Source of the DNA: Candidatus Rifleibacteriota bacterium
GTDB lineage: Bacteria; Riflebacteria; Ozemobacteria; Ozemobacterales; Ozemobacteraceae
Reading direction: 5' to 3'
Length of the DNA stretch: 32,577 bases
Assembly (NCBI GenBank): GCA_022704885.1
Contig: JAKJFO010000026.1
Location: 1-32,577 of the forward strand
Position 1 is the stretch's first letter. Every line of letters begins with the position of its first letter. Below are positions 1 to 8,423 of this stretch, piece after piece. Under the pieces are notes generated by a model. That model did no database searches. It was given only the letters and a program-made list of their open reading frames with translations, and was not told the origin of the DNA. The position numbers were made by a program, and so were the translations under genes.

Positions 1-952
1 TGAGCAGCAATGCCATGGCGCGCTGCTCTGGCGCGACGATGCCACTCTTATTCAGATAGCTGAGAATGATCAGGTCATGCGAAACCTGTCTGATATTAAC
101 GAGAAAGTCGCGGCTCTGACGCTTGGATACCGCATAACTCTCAAAATTACGCACTTCAATCAGTAACTGGCTCGCAAGTCCGCGGTTGCGCGGCAAGCCG
201 AAGTTCTCGTACGAACGAGTTCTGACAAAAGCCAGTTTTTCCTGCTGACTGCCGCGATTGAAGTGCTGTATAATCAGTCTTGGCCCAATCTGATTAGACT
301 GCAGACTGGCATCAATAAAGCAGGCCAGCGAAAAGTTGTCACCAGGATAATACCAGAGCAGCTTGCGTGCACTCTCATCACTTACGGTAAGACATCTGCC
401 GAGGTATCCCTGGCGCAAAGGAGCAAAGAGATGAGCCGGCAGCAGATATGGCCCAAAATAGCCACGCAGAAGATTTATACGCTGATTGATCTTTTCAAAA
501 CTTGACGGGTCTGCGAAAGGGTCGCTCACAAAATATTGCCGCAGCAGAACCATGACCTCGAACATGCTTTTGAGTATGTATTGAAAACGCTTTTCTTCGG
601 TCAGCTCCCTGTTTATCGCGCCATTACCGTCATACACGACAAAACTGATGCGCTCACCAAAAAGCTTTCGGAAAGCTTTTATGCGGTTTTCAAGCTGCTT
701 TTGTGGCTTATCTGAGCGGTCTGCCATGACAAAATTCTTCTGCAGAACGGCATGCAGAAAAGCTCTGTCATCATGCAGGTTTTCGAGATTGTCGAGAGCC
801 AGATCAAGAGCTGTAAAGCTGCTTTGAATCTCATTAGCGCGCTGCATGGTAAAGTGCGAAACCAGAATCAGCCAGATCAGATAAACTGGCAATACCAGGG
901 CAAAAGTCAGCCTGGCAAGAAAAAGCGTTACTTTTCTGACGTCTGCAGACAA
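1..952 (-). CDS. Sensor protein paralogous to the neighbouring SpoIIE-type phosphatases (partial, runs off left edge)
   Basis: The minus strand has an open frame from a TTG codon at 952 to the window edge (about 317 codons) with no stop. It has no early ATG; the first in-frame ATG (847) would cut off the membrane segment. TTG is chosen because GGAAAGAG lies about 7 nt upstream and the frame then opens with a hydrophobic segment (residues ~8-28). The extracytoplasmic part is clearly homologous to the 965-residue protein at 3851-6748: both carry EEKRFQYILK/DEKRFQYVFK, LLRGYFG, and a GYLG followed by Cys-containing text, then IGPRLI. The start overlaps the upstream gene by 25 nt, so it is the last visible gene of a three-gene operon. 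By analogy the missing C-terminus should hold HAMP and PP2C domains. That is inference; only the N-terminal sensor is in view. Confidence 0.8.
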   Translation of the reverse strand, partial: MSADVRKVTLFLARLTFALVLPVYLIWLILVSHFTMQRANEIQSSFTALDLALDNLENLHDDRAFLHAVLQKNFVMADRSDKPQKQLENRIKAFRKLFGERISFVVYDGNGAINRELTEEKRFQYILKSMFEVMVLLRQYFVSDPFADPSSFEKINQRINLLRGYFGPYLLPAHLFAPLRQGYLGRCLTVSDESARKLLWYYPGDNFSLACFIDASLQSNQIGPRLIIQHFNRGSQQEKLAFVRTRSYENFGLPRNRGLASQLLIEVRNFESYAVSKRQSRDFLVNIRQVSHDLIILSYLNKSGIVAPEQRAMALLL

Positions 953-3873
953 TCGATTTCTCTTTCCGACTTTTCGCCAAGGCTGATTACAGCCATAGTC
1001 ATGTCATCGCGGCCGGCAGAAGCACCAATTCGAGCACTTACTGCGGCAATCACCGCATCATACCACTTCTTCGGGCAGTCACTTCCAAGCTGCACCAGGT
1101 CTTTGATAAAATCGGCAAAACCATTTTCGCTGTTGCGATAAAATCCGCCGCTGTAAAGGATAATACTCTCACCCGGCCGCAGATTGAAAGTCTTGACACA
1201 ACATGAAACCCGGCTTCCGGTTGCAAGCGGGGTAGAAGGCATTTCGGCAATTTCTGCATTTCCTTCGGCCAGATTGACTGTTACTGGGAAACAATGTCCG
1301 GCATTGGCAACAGTGACTTCAGCTTTCTGACAATCAAGCAGCGCACACTGCATCGTCATGCATTTGCGACCGGCTCTGTTGCTGAGTTCGCGCAGCAGAA
1401 AGTCGAGGCGTAACAGAAGTTGCTCCGGCTGGCCATACAAGTGTTTCAGTTGTAAAAGAGCAGCTTTAACAAAAGCAACGATAAGGCTGACGCCGATACC
1501 CGAACCGGCTACATCGCCAAGAAGAATCATTATCTTCTCATCAGACAATCGCTCAACCGCAAGATAGTCGCCGGCAAAACGGTACTGGCTGGAGCTGGCG
1601 GCAAACCACTTCAGTTTGCCAGATTGAGCCACTTCAGACATATTGTCGCTGAGCTTTTCCTGAACGGTAGAGGCGACCTGGAGTTCTTCGAGATCAACAA
1701 GCGTAGTGTTGAATACTCTGGCGAGGTTGCCGAATTCATCACCGCCAAGATCAGCCAGTCGGAAGGCAAAATCGCGTTTCTGCAGAGCCGCGATGCCGCG
1801 TTGTAATTCGGCCAGAGGAATCAGGATCGAACGCGAAACAAAAAGCCCCATGGCAAGAGAAACCAGAATACTCACAATCGCCAGAGCTACGAAAATCTGC
1901 TTTTTTCGGGTAACCTTGCGGTCTATGGCCGAAGCAGGATAAAGCCCGATCAGACGAATAGTATCTATTGACGTGCATTTAAGTCCCATAAGCAGGTGCT
2001 GTTCGCCTTCCCAGTCGCAAAATTCGATTTCGACGCCAGATCTCTCGCGTAGTTTAGCTGAGTAGAGACGCAATTGCTGATCTTCGAGCAGTTCTGGCGG
2101 GTTCGAGTAAAAGAAGTTTTCATCGACCGCCATTACCTTGATTCCGATCGGATTACGGTTAAAATCGGTGATAAGCTGGTTTATATAATGCCGGTGCAAC
2201 CTGTCGGCGTTCCACAAATAAAGAAACACATAGTTGGCCAGCCCGCTGTCAGGATCTCTGAGAAGATCGATATAGGCAGGAAAATAGCGAAAGCCCATTC
2301 CCCACTGCCAGAAGGAGCCGGTAGCAGCAAAAAACTCCTGAAACATTTCGAGGGGCCGGAGCTGCCCAAGCGATTCTGCAATAAGCTCGACCTGCGCCAT
2401 CATCATTTCAGAAATCGGCGTGCGATTGAGCAGCGCCAGATAATACTGACCCAGCTTGCCCATAGAATCGACAAGCGTCTGCATCGAGCTGTAACGAGCC
2501 CAGTCAATATGAATATTTTCGACGAACTTGCCGTCTTTCATTATGCCGAGCTCACTGCCTATATAGGGAGTGCTGCTGCCGATAAGAAAAAGTCTGAAAT
2601 GATCGCCAGACTGCGCGCCCAGAAACTCCATGATATTGTTGCGGTCGGGGCGATGGTTCTTCAGGCGCTTTTCGAGAATACTGAGAGATTTGCGCATTCT
2701 TCGCAGCTGGCGTGAATATTCGCCGACAAACATTTCGTCGATATTCTGCAGATAGGTAACGCCCTGGCTGAAGCTTTCGGTTTGCAAATACAGTCGGTAT
2801 TGCCCGAGATAATCATGCCCGATCAGCGCCATTATCAGAAGTGAAATCGCGTTCGACAGCACAAAAAGAGCTATCAGCTGTTTTCTGATATTAAGACTGA
2901 GGCTGCTGCCACAGCAGATAACCTGATAACTGCGCCAGAGAATATACAGTGCCAAAGCCACGAGGAAACCAATAAGCAGCCAGGCCCATTTATTTATTAC
3001 AAGTCGTTCAATGCTGTCAGCATCTATGTAACAGACGCCGCACAAGTCTTTTTTCAGAGCATTTTTAAAAACATACCAGTCACGTATTCTGACGGGGTTC
3101 TCATAGCTGCTGCTGATAGCCGCCATTTCAGGTTTTGAAAAATCTGAGGGGCCGACACCCAGCCAGTTTTCTGCATTCACAACCCCGATTCTCATGTCAG
3201 AGCTGCTGGCAACCGCATTTATAAAGAATTTGAGGCCAGGCACACCCCTGACCACATCGTGGTCAAAAAAAGCGGCCAGACCCATGTGCTGTCGCATTCT
3301 GATCCAGGATAGTTTTTTCTGCAGAGAGCTGTCGGATAGAATAAGAGCTATGTTTCTTCCAGAATAGCATCGATGGTAAAGCTCGGGAAAAAACTGCGGT
3401 CCGAAAATCTTGCGCAGATTGCTGGTTGCGCTGGCATCGGCCACCTCGATCTTGCGCCTGCCGATACCGGTGAGCGTCTCCCAGGCATAGCGCATATCAG
3501 CGCCGGTACTGCGCCAGTCAAAATCAGCTGAATGAATGTTGCCGTTTTTATCCCAGATCAGGTACTCAAACTGCATACCACCACTGCTGCGTAATTTTTC
3601 CAGATCATCTTTGAGCTGTCCTGGATTTTTCGCATTCTGAAAGGTTCGATTCATCAAGGAACAGATATACAGGTTGGCATCGGCCGACACCCGCAGGTTT
3701 TCAAGGGTATCGGCGGCTTTGATCTGGTAGCGGCGCAAGGAAGACTCGGCATGCAGCTTTTCGAGATAGACAAATGTCTGCCATGCCACCAGCAGTGGTA
3801 CAACTACCGCAAAAAATGCAAACGTCAGCCAGTTTGCAATGCACTTTCGCTTATCGGTTTCTGTCATTATCAT
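928..3873 (-). CDS. Membrane sensor with HAMP and degenerate SpoIIE/PP2C phosphatase domain
   Basis: A 981-residue membrane protein. Visible order: TM ~13-35, an extracytoplasmic region, TM ~296-313 and ~332-352, a second extracytoplasmic region, TM ~659-680, HAMP ~678-732, and a SpoIIE-type PP2C domain ~735-970. Family members dephosphorylate serine on anti-anti-sigma-type (STAS) proteins using two metal ions. The domain keeps AGDY, GDVAGSG (Asp787) and the late GRDDMT pair (Asp956/957). Where its paralog has LYTDG this protein has LYSGG: Gly909 replaces the Asp expected to bind metal. It may therefore be weak, inactive or metal-altered. It overlaps the upstream paralog by 23 nt (translational coupling likely) and the downstream partial paralog by 25 nt. 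The start could be ATG 3873 or ATG 3867; neither has a strong Shine-Dalgarno site. The large sensor halves are unlike any domain I can name with confidence, though the two-lobe extracytoplasmic arrangement recalls Cache-type sensors. Confidence 0.85.
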   Translation of the reverse strand: MIMTETDKRKCIANWLTFAFFAVVVPLLVAWQTFVYLEKLHAESSLRRYQIKAADTLENLRVSADANLYICSLMNRTFQNAKNPGQLKDDLEKLRSSGGMQFEYLIWDKNGNIHSADFDWRSTGADMRYAWETLTGIGRRKIEVADASATSNLRKIFGPQFFPELYHRCYSGRNIALILSDSSLQKKLSWIRMRQHMGLAAFFDHDVVRGVPGLKFFINAVASSSDMRIGVVNAENWLGVGPSDFSKPEMAAISSSYENPVRIRDWYVFKNALKKDLCGVCYIDADSIERLVINKWAWLLIGFLVALALYILWRSYQVICCGSSLSLNIRKQLIALFVLSNAISLLIMALIGHDYLGQYRLYLQTESFSQGVTYLQNIDEMFVGEYSRQLRRMRKSLSILEKRLKNHRPDRNNIMEFLGAQSGDHFRLFLIGSSTPYIGSELGIMKDGKFVENIHIDWARYSSMQTLVDSMGKLGQYYLALLNRTPISEMMMAQVELIAESLGQLRPLEMFQEFFAATGSFWQWGMGFRYFPAYIDLLRDPDSGLANYVFLYLWNADRLHRHYINQLITDFNRNPIGIKVMAVDENFFYSNPPELLEDQQLRLYSAKLRERSGVEIEFCDWEGEQHLLMGLKCTSIDTIRLIGLYPASAIDRKVTRKKQIFVALAIVSILVSLAMGLFVSRSILIPLAELQRGIAALQKRDFAFRLADLGGDEFGNLARVFNTTLVDLEELQVASTVQEKLSDNMSEVAQSGKLKWFAASSSQYRFAGDYLAVERLSDEKIMILLGDVAGSGIGVSLIVAFVKAALLQLKHLYGQPEQLLLRLDFLLRELSNRAGRKCMTMQCALLDCQKAEVTVANAGHCFPVTVNLAEGNAEIAEMPSTPLATGSRVSCCVKTFNLRPGESIILYSGGFYRNSENGFADFIKDLVQLGSDCPKKWYDAVIAAVSARIGASAGRDDMTMAVISLGEKSEREIDCLQTSEK

Positions 3874-6748
3874 ATCTCAGCATCAGAAAGGTGATATCAT
3901 CATCCTGTGCGGCAGCCCAGCCCTGATAACCGCGGTAAATGCCTTCCCACCAGGTTTCCAGATCAGTATGCCAGGTTGCCAGCAACAACTTTTCAAAACG
4001 CGCAAAGTCGAAGGCATCGCCCATGGCATTAGTAGCCTCGATTATGCCATCGGTATAAAGAATCAGTGAATCGCCAGGCATAAGCCGGCCGCTGATTTCA
4101 GAATAGGGTTTGCGCGCCTGGCTGCCGAGTGGCATTCCAACGACCTTAACGTAATCTACTTTATCGCGGGCAGCACTCACAACGACCGGGTAACATTGCC
4201 CGGCATTGGCTACCCTGAATTCACCTGTCTGATGATTCACTTCGAGGCAGAGCGCTGTCATCATGCGTTTCCAGCCTCTTGATTTGAGGTGCAGAAACAG
4301 CGAGTTGGCGCTCTTGAGCAGCTCGGCCGGCCCGGCCTTTCTGGCCTCTTCAGAAGAGGCTACTACTGCCTTTGCCATCGACATGACCAGGGCAGCCGGA
4401 ATACCGTGCCCGGCGACATCGCCAAAATAGACACCAAAGCGTTGTTCATCGACTTTAAAGTAATCAAAATAGTCACCACCCATTTTGCTCATAAAAATTG
4501 AGCGGGCAAAAAGACTGACGTGACCGAACTGCTCTCTGCCCGGGGGCAGCAGGCTCTCTTGAACGGCAGTGCCAACCGCCAGTTCATGCATGCCGGCGAT
4601 GGTTGAATTAAAAGCCGAGGTTAGCTTACCGAACTCATCTCCCGAAGCATAGTCGATGCGGTATTTAAAATCGCGCCGCGCAATCGAGCGCATACCCTGT
4701 GAAAGCGCATTAACCGGGCGCAACAGACGACCCGAAAAAAACCTGACGATTACCAGCACGATGAAAAAACTCAAAAGACCGGCCAGAATTACACCCCGGC
4801 GCAACTCTTCGATTTCGCCAAGAATGATCGAGCTCGGATACAATGTCATGATGATGGCATCAGAAAGCTCGATTCCGACAAGAGAAGTTGCAACGAAGTG
4901 CTCTCCTGACAGCCCAAGATTGTTTTCTGTAATGAGTTTCCGTGACTGCGTGAGGTGCATCAAGTTGCGCACCTGGCGATGATGTTGAGCATTCAGAGGA
5001 AATATGGTTTCAGTGCCTTTTTCCATTACCAGCAGTTTTCGCGGGCTGATCTGACGATTAACCTCTTCGAGATGCTGGTTAAGAAAGGTGCGTTGCAAAT
5101 CGCCGGGGCGCCACGAAATTACCAGAAATCCCCACGAATCATGACGTGATCGGTCACCCAACATCTCCAGATAGGTCCAGCGCAGACCTGAGCCAAAATT
5201 TTGCGGGCTGATATTGCCAAGCTGTTCGAGAACTCCAGCATAAAGACCACCATCATCAGTGATCTTCTCAAGCATGGTTCGTCGGGCTCCGACAAAATCT
5301 GCGTCAGCATGGTTAAAAAATTCGAGAGCACCCTTGAAAAAATCCCTGATGATCTTTACCGAGTTGGGCAGAGCTTCGCTGCCGGCGTGCAGAATCTGGT
5401 TGCCATCGCAGTCGTAGATGTAACTTTCGCCCGGATTGAAGGTAAGAATGAATTTTTTAAGACTGGCAATCTCATCATCTGGCCATTTTCTGTTGCCATA
5501 ATGGCGATTCTTTTTGCTGACGTAGTCTGAAATCAGGCCTGCCATTCGTTCGCGACCATCAGGATAACCGTTATCGAACTGTTTGATGATGCGCACAGAC
5601 TGATCGTGCGTGGCATTGATAAGAGAGTTTTTTTTCTGCTCGAAAAATTCATAGGCAGTGGCCGCCAGAATCAGCATGGGCAATCCATTGGCAAACAAAA
5701 AAAGCAGCAGAAGTTTCTGTCTTATCGACAAAGCAAAATCAGCTGAACGCAGGTTGAGACACCAGATAATGAAAGCCGTCAGGATAAGCCAGCGAATCAT
5801 TCGCAGCATGAATTCGGCTGTTGCCCGCTCGGGATGAATCAGATTCATCTGTTTGTCGAGCAGAGAAAACACAACGAGACGCGGCGAAATCTGCCTGAAA
5901 AAGATCAGACTATGCTCATTTTCGACAAACTCTACCGCTGAATTGGCGTAAGCGTTTGCCTGAATGACCAGCTCGTTCTGATGGCGATCGATACCATAAA
6001 CATTCATCTGCTGAGTATCGAACAAACCAAGCCGTATCGCCTCACCACTCTGATTGTAACGATCGACGATCAGTCGCGGACCGATGTCACGTCCGATCAA
6101 ATCTCGATGAATAAAAGCTATGATCGTAAAATTGTTCAGTCTCTGATACCAGAGCAGTGCCTTTTCAGGTTCTTCACTGGCTCTTATACAACTGCCAAGA
6201 TAACCTTCAAGCAGAGGCAGGCTCAGATGCTTTTCCATGAGAAACTGCCCAAAATAGCCACGCAATAGACCGATACGGCTGCGCACGTCATCGAGACGAT
6301 CGGGATAAGGAATGATGACTTCAGCTACATGCGCCTTAACGCTTGCAATAACCCGATGCATGCCTTTAAAGACATACTGAAAACGCTTTTCATCAGACAT
6401 TTCGTCGAGAATGCGCCCGGTCGAGTCATAGACTGTAAATCTGAACATACCGGGATATCTGGACTTATAATATTTCAGGCGCCGATGGCATTCCTGCAGC
6501 GGACTGGCTGAGCTGTCGGCCCTGCGAAAATCAGCCTGCAGCATGCCATGAAAGTATTTGTCGTCAGAGTGGTATTTGCTGATCTGATCGAGCGAGTCGC
6601 GCATTTTTTCGCGCCATTCAAGAACCTGACGCTCGCGCACCAGACTGTAATGGCTGAACATGGCTACGTAAAGCAGACCGGCCGGCAACAGAAGGCCGTA
6701 AACAACCCGGGCCAACAGGTTGAACCAGTTACCTCTGCGCAATTTCAA
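3851..6748 (-). CDS. Membrane sensor with HAMP and intact SpoIIE/PP2C serine phosphatase domain
   Basis: A 965-residue protein, first gene of the minus-strand triplet. It shows TM ~9-29, an extracytoplasmic sensor, paired TMs ~318-338 and ~347-368, a second extracytoplasmic lobe, TM ~651-671, HAMP ~670-722 and a PP2C/SpoIIE domain ~727-960. The phosphatase metal-site motifs look complete: GGDYFDY, GDVAGHG (Asp777), LYTDG (Asp900) and QDDDIT (Asp949-951). Such proteins act in the cytoplasm on phosphorylated STAS-domain proteins under control of a periplasmic signal. The start used is TTG 6748, which has GGGAG only one base away. TTG 6742, two codons later, has better spacing (7 nt) and may be the true start. 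A sigma70-like promoter lies at 6803-6831. Its kinase and STAS partners are not in this window. Confidence 0.9.
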   Translation of the reverse strand: MKLRRGNWFNLLARVVYGLLLPAGLLYVAMFSHYSLVRERQVLEWREKMRDSLDQISKYHSDDKYFHGMLQADFRRADSSASPLQECHRRLKYYKSRYPGMFRFTVYDSTGRILDEMSDEKRFQYVFKGMHRVIASVKAHVAEVIIPYPDRLDDVRSRIGLLRGYFGQFLMEKHLSLPLLEGYLGSCIRASEEPEKALLWYQRLNNFTIIAFIHRDLIGRDIGPRLIVDRYNQSGEAIRLGLFDTQQMNVYGIDRHQNELVIQANAYANSAVEFVENEHSLIFFRQISPRLVVFSLLDKQMNLIHPERATAEFMLRMIRWLILTAFIIWCLNLRSADFALSIRQKLLLLFLFANGLPMLILAATAYEFFEQKKNSLINATHDQSVRIIKQFDNGYPDGRERMAGLISDYVSKKNRHYGNRKWPDDEIASLKKFILTFNPGESYIYDCDGNQILHAGSEALPNSVKIIRDFFKGALEFFNHADADFVGARRTMLEKITDDGGLYAGVLEQLGNISPQNFGSGLRWTYLEMLGDRSRHDSWGFLVISWRPGDLQRTFLNQHLEEVNRQISPRKLLVMEKGTETIFPLNAQHHRQVRNLMHLTQSRKLITENNLGLSGEHFVATSLVGIELSDAIIMTLYPSSIILGEIEELRRGVILAGLLSFFIVLVIVRFFSGRLLRPVNALSQGMRSIARRDFKYRIDYASGDEFGKLTSAFNSTIAGMHELAVGTAVQESLLPPGREQFGHVSLFARSIFMSKMGGDYFDYFKVDEQRFGVYFGDVAGHGIPAALVMSMAKAVVASSEEARKAGPAELLKSANSLFLHLKSRGWKRMMTALCLEVNHQTGEFRVANAGQCYPVVVSAARDKVDYVKVVGMPLGSQARKPYSEISGRLMPGDSLILYTDGIIEATNAMGDAFDFARFEKLLLATWHTDLETWWEGIYRGYQGWAAAQDDDITFLMLRYDNDRNR

Positions 6749-6802
6749 GCTCCCGGCAAAAAATCTCGAAGCAAATATTCTCTGACCTGTATTCTACACG
6801 AA

Positions 6803-6831
6803 ATTCTACATAATTGCCTGACTCATCGCAA
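6803..6831 (-). promoter_or_regulatory. Sigma70-like promoter of the phosphatase triplet
   Basis: On the minus strand TTGCGA (6831-6826) and TAGAAT (6808-6803) are separated by exactly 17 bases. A second TAGAAT sits 12 bases further on (6796-6791). Transcription would start near 6796, giving a leader of about 48 nt. Predicted by eye only. Confidence 0.5.
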
Positions 6832-6878
6832 ATAGACTACTCTCTGTAATTCTGCGTGCAGGATGACCGTTCTATACC

Positions 6879-6958
<80 letters not shown>

Positions 6959-6971
6959 AGACAAGATAACA

Positions 6972-7001
6972 AAAAGGTCTGCAGTTTATTGCAGACCTTT
7001 T
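6972..7001 (-). terminator. Intrinsic terminator of the rph-rdgB-cheW-rubredoxin cluster
   Basis: A perfect 12-bp stem (6972-6983 with 6990-7001, core GGTCTGCA/TGCAGACC) with loop GTTTAT. Read on the minus strand the stem ends in a run of five T (to 6971) about 40 bases after the rubredoxin stop codon. The plus-strand side also ends in TTTTATT, so it could act in both directions. Confidence 0.85.
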
Positions 7002-7039
7002 ATTAAAAAGATTTTCAGTGGCCATAGTGGCCGACGAAG

Positions 7040-7198
7040 TTACATTTTTTCGAACTGATCTTTGCCAACGCCACAGGCCGGGCAGACCCAGTCAGCGGGA
7101 AGCTTGTCGAAAGGAGTGCCAGGAGCAACTCCGTTGTCAGGATCGCCAGCAGCCGGGTCATATTCATAACCACATACGGTACAAACGTATTTATCCAT
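7040..7198 (-). CDS. Rubredoxin
   Basis: A 52-residue one-iron electron carrier of the cytoplasm, typical rubredoxin length. It begins [20 protein letters not shown] and carries the four Fe ligands as two pairs: Cys6-x2-Cys9 and Cys39-x2-Cys42 in the ending [15 protein letters not shown]. The start at 7198 is preferred over an ATG two codons upstream because GGAGG then stands 8 bases away. It begins 24 bases after the cheW stop and is followed by a strong terminator, so it is the last gene of the cluster. Rubredoxins hand electrons to rubrerythrin, flavoprotein oxidases or superoxide reductase; no such partner is seen nearby. Its presence suggests an anaerobic or microaerophilic life, which is inference. 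Confidence 0.97.
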   Translation of the reverse strand: MDKYVCTVCGYEYDPAAGDPDNGVAPGTPFDKLPADWVCPACGVGKDQFEKM

Positions 7199-7222
7199 GA
7201 TCATTACCTCCAGTGAATTTTT

Positions 7223-7738
7223 TCAAAAAGATTCTACCACAGTATGCAGAATTTCGAGCTCGTTTTTTTCTATCCACATATCTATCATCAGAACCGGGTA
7301 TCTGACGTGATCGATAACCGCCATACGAAAAGAATGCTCTTCTGTTTTCTCTGGAGCAACCGGTTCTACCACGCCATCCCGGAGACGATACTCGATCTCG
7401 TCGGCCATCATGGCCACCTGTGCCCCGGATTTAAAGGTAAATAGAAGCAGGCGCGAACCGTCTTCGATCTGATAATCAGCCTCAAGACCGATCCGTGAGC
7501 GCAGATTGATTACCGGAATCACGATGCCGCGAATGTTGACAACGCCTTTAATGAAGTCTGAACGTTGCGGAATGTCGATCAAAGACACCGGCATCGAGAC
7601 TTCTTCAACATCGACAGCAGGGATAGCAAAGGCCTTGCGGGCCATTTTGAAAATAAAAAACTTTTCGAGCCGGCCATCACCGCTTTTTTCGCGGACGTTC
7701 TGGGCGATTCTTTTTATCAGCGGCAATATCTGCGACAT
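7223..7738 (-). CDS. cheW: CheW-like chemotaxis coupling protein
   Basis: A 171-residue CheW-domain protein. CheW joins chemoreceptors to the CheA kinase at the inner face of the membrane. The diagnostic stretches are present: FFIFKMARKAFAIPAVDVEE, then VSLIDIPQRSDFIKGVVNIRG, then GIVIPVINLRSRIGL, and a C-terminal SFRMAVIDHVRYPVLMIDM. About 25 residues precede the domain. The frame is open further upstream, but the start at 7738 is chosen because GGAAAAGAAGAG lies just before it and the CheW domain follows. It stands alone, without cheA, cheY or receptor genes, between rdgB (103 bp upstream) and rubredoxin (24 bp downstream). The 103-bp gap includes a TATATA on the minus strand that could be an internal promoter. 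Confidence 0.9.
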   Translation of the reverse strand: MSQILPLIKRIAQNVREKSGDGRLEKFFIFKMARKAFAIPAVDVEEVSMPVSLIDIPQRSDFIKGVVNIRGIVIPVINLRSRIGLEADYQIEDGSRLLLFTFKSGAQVAMMADEIEYRLRDGVVEPVAPEKTEEHSFRMAVIDHVRYPVLMIDMWIEKNELEILHTVVESF

Positions 7739-7841
7739 CTCTTCTTTTCCTGTGTGTGATTGGTTGCGACACCCGGGTGCCTGCGTGCAGTTATATATAA
7801 CAGAAAACGCCGGCATAAAAAAGACTAAATATTCGTGAAGA

Positions 7842-8423
7842 CTAAAGCTTGAGAAAGGTCTTGAGTTTTTCAACGGCGCGGGCGCGGTGGCTGAGGGTAT
7901 TTTTTTCTGCGGCCGGCAGCTGGGCCACCGAGCAGTTGCGATCAGGCAACATAAAAACCGGGTCATAACCAAAACCGCCGTTGCCAAGACATTCAAAGCC
8001 GATGTAACCATCGACAGTGCCAACGAATTCATGTGCAACGCCCTTTTGGTCGATATAAACGATCACACAGCGAAAACGGGCGGTGCGCCTTTCTGCCGGC
8101 AGGTCGCCAAGCTCAGCGATAAGTTTGGCGATATTACGCGGATGATTGGTATCTGGCCCGGAGAAGCGAGCAGAATGAATGCCCGGGCGACCGTCAAGGG
8201 CGTCGACTTCGAGACCTGAATCGTCAGCACAAACTGGCTCTTTGACCTTTTCCCAGAGGGCGCGCGCCTTGAGTTCGGCATTAGCCCGGTATGAATCACC
8301 ATTCTCATCGATATCAGGAAAATCCGGCAGGTCGAGCAACGTTTTTATGTTGCAGGCCGGCCCAAGAATGTGAGCGATTTCTTCGGCTTTGTGAGCGTTT
8401 TTCGTCGAAACCCAGAGATTCAT
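7842..8423 (-). CDS. rdgB: RdgB/HAM1-family non-canonical purine NTP pyrophosphatase
   Basis: A 193-residue cytoplasmic enzyme that hydrolyses dITP, XTP and ITP to monophosphates and so keeps deaminated purines out of nucleic acids. Family motifs: the N-terminal STKNAHKAEEI (SxNxxK nucleotide-binding site), CADDSGLEVDALDGRPGIHS with the catalytic/metal Asp pair, GFGYDPVFMLPD, and the C-terminal LSHRARAVEKL. The length is normal for the family. The start codon overlaps the rph stop (ATGA, 8420-8423), so the two are translationally coupled. rph-rdgB pairing is common in bacteria, which supports both calls. Confidence 0.97.
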   Translation of the reverse strand: MNLWVSTKNAHKAEEIAHILGPACNIKTLLDLPDFPDIDENGDSYRANAELKARALWEKVKEPVCADDSGLEVDALDGRPGIHSARFSGPDTNHPRNIAKLIAELGDLPAERRTARFRCVIVYIDQKGVAHEFVGTVDGYIGFECLGNGGFGYDPVFMLPDRNCSVAQLPAAEKNTLSHRARAVEKLKTFLKL

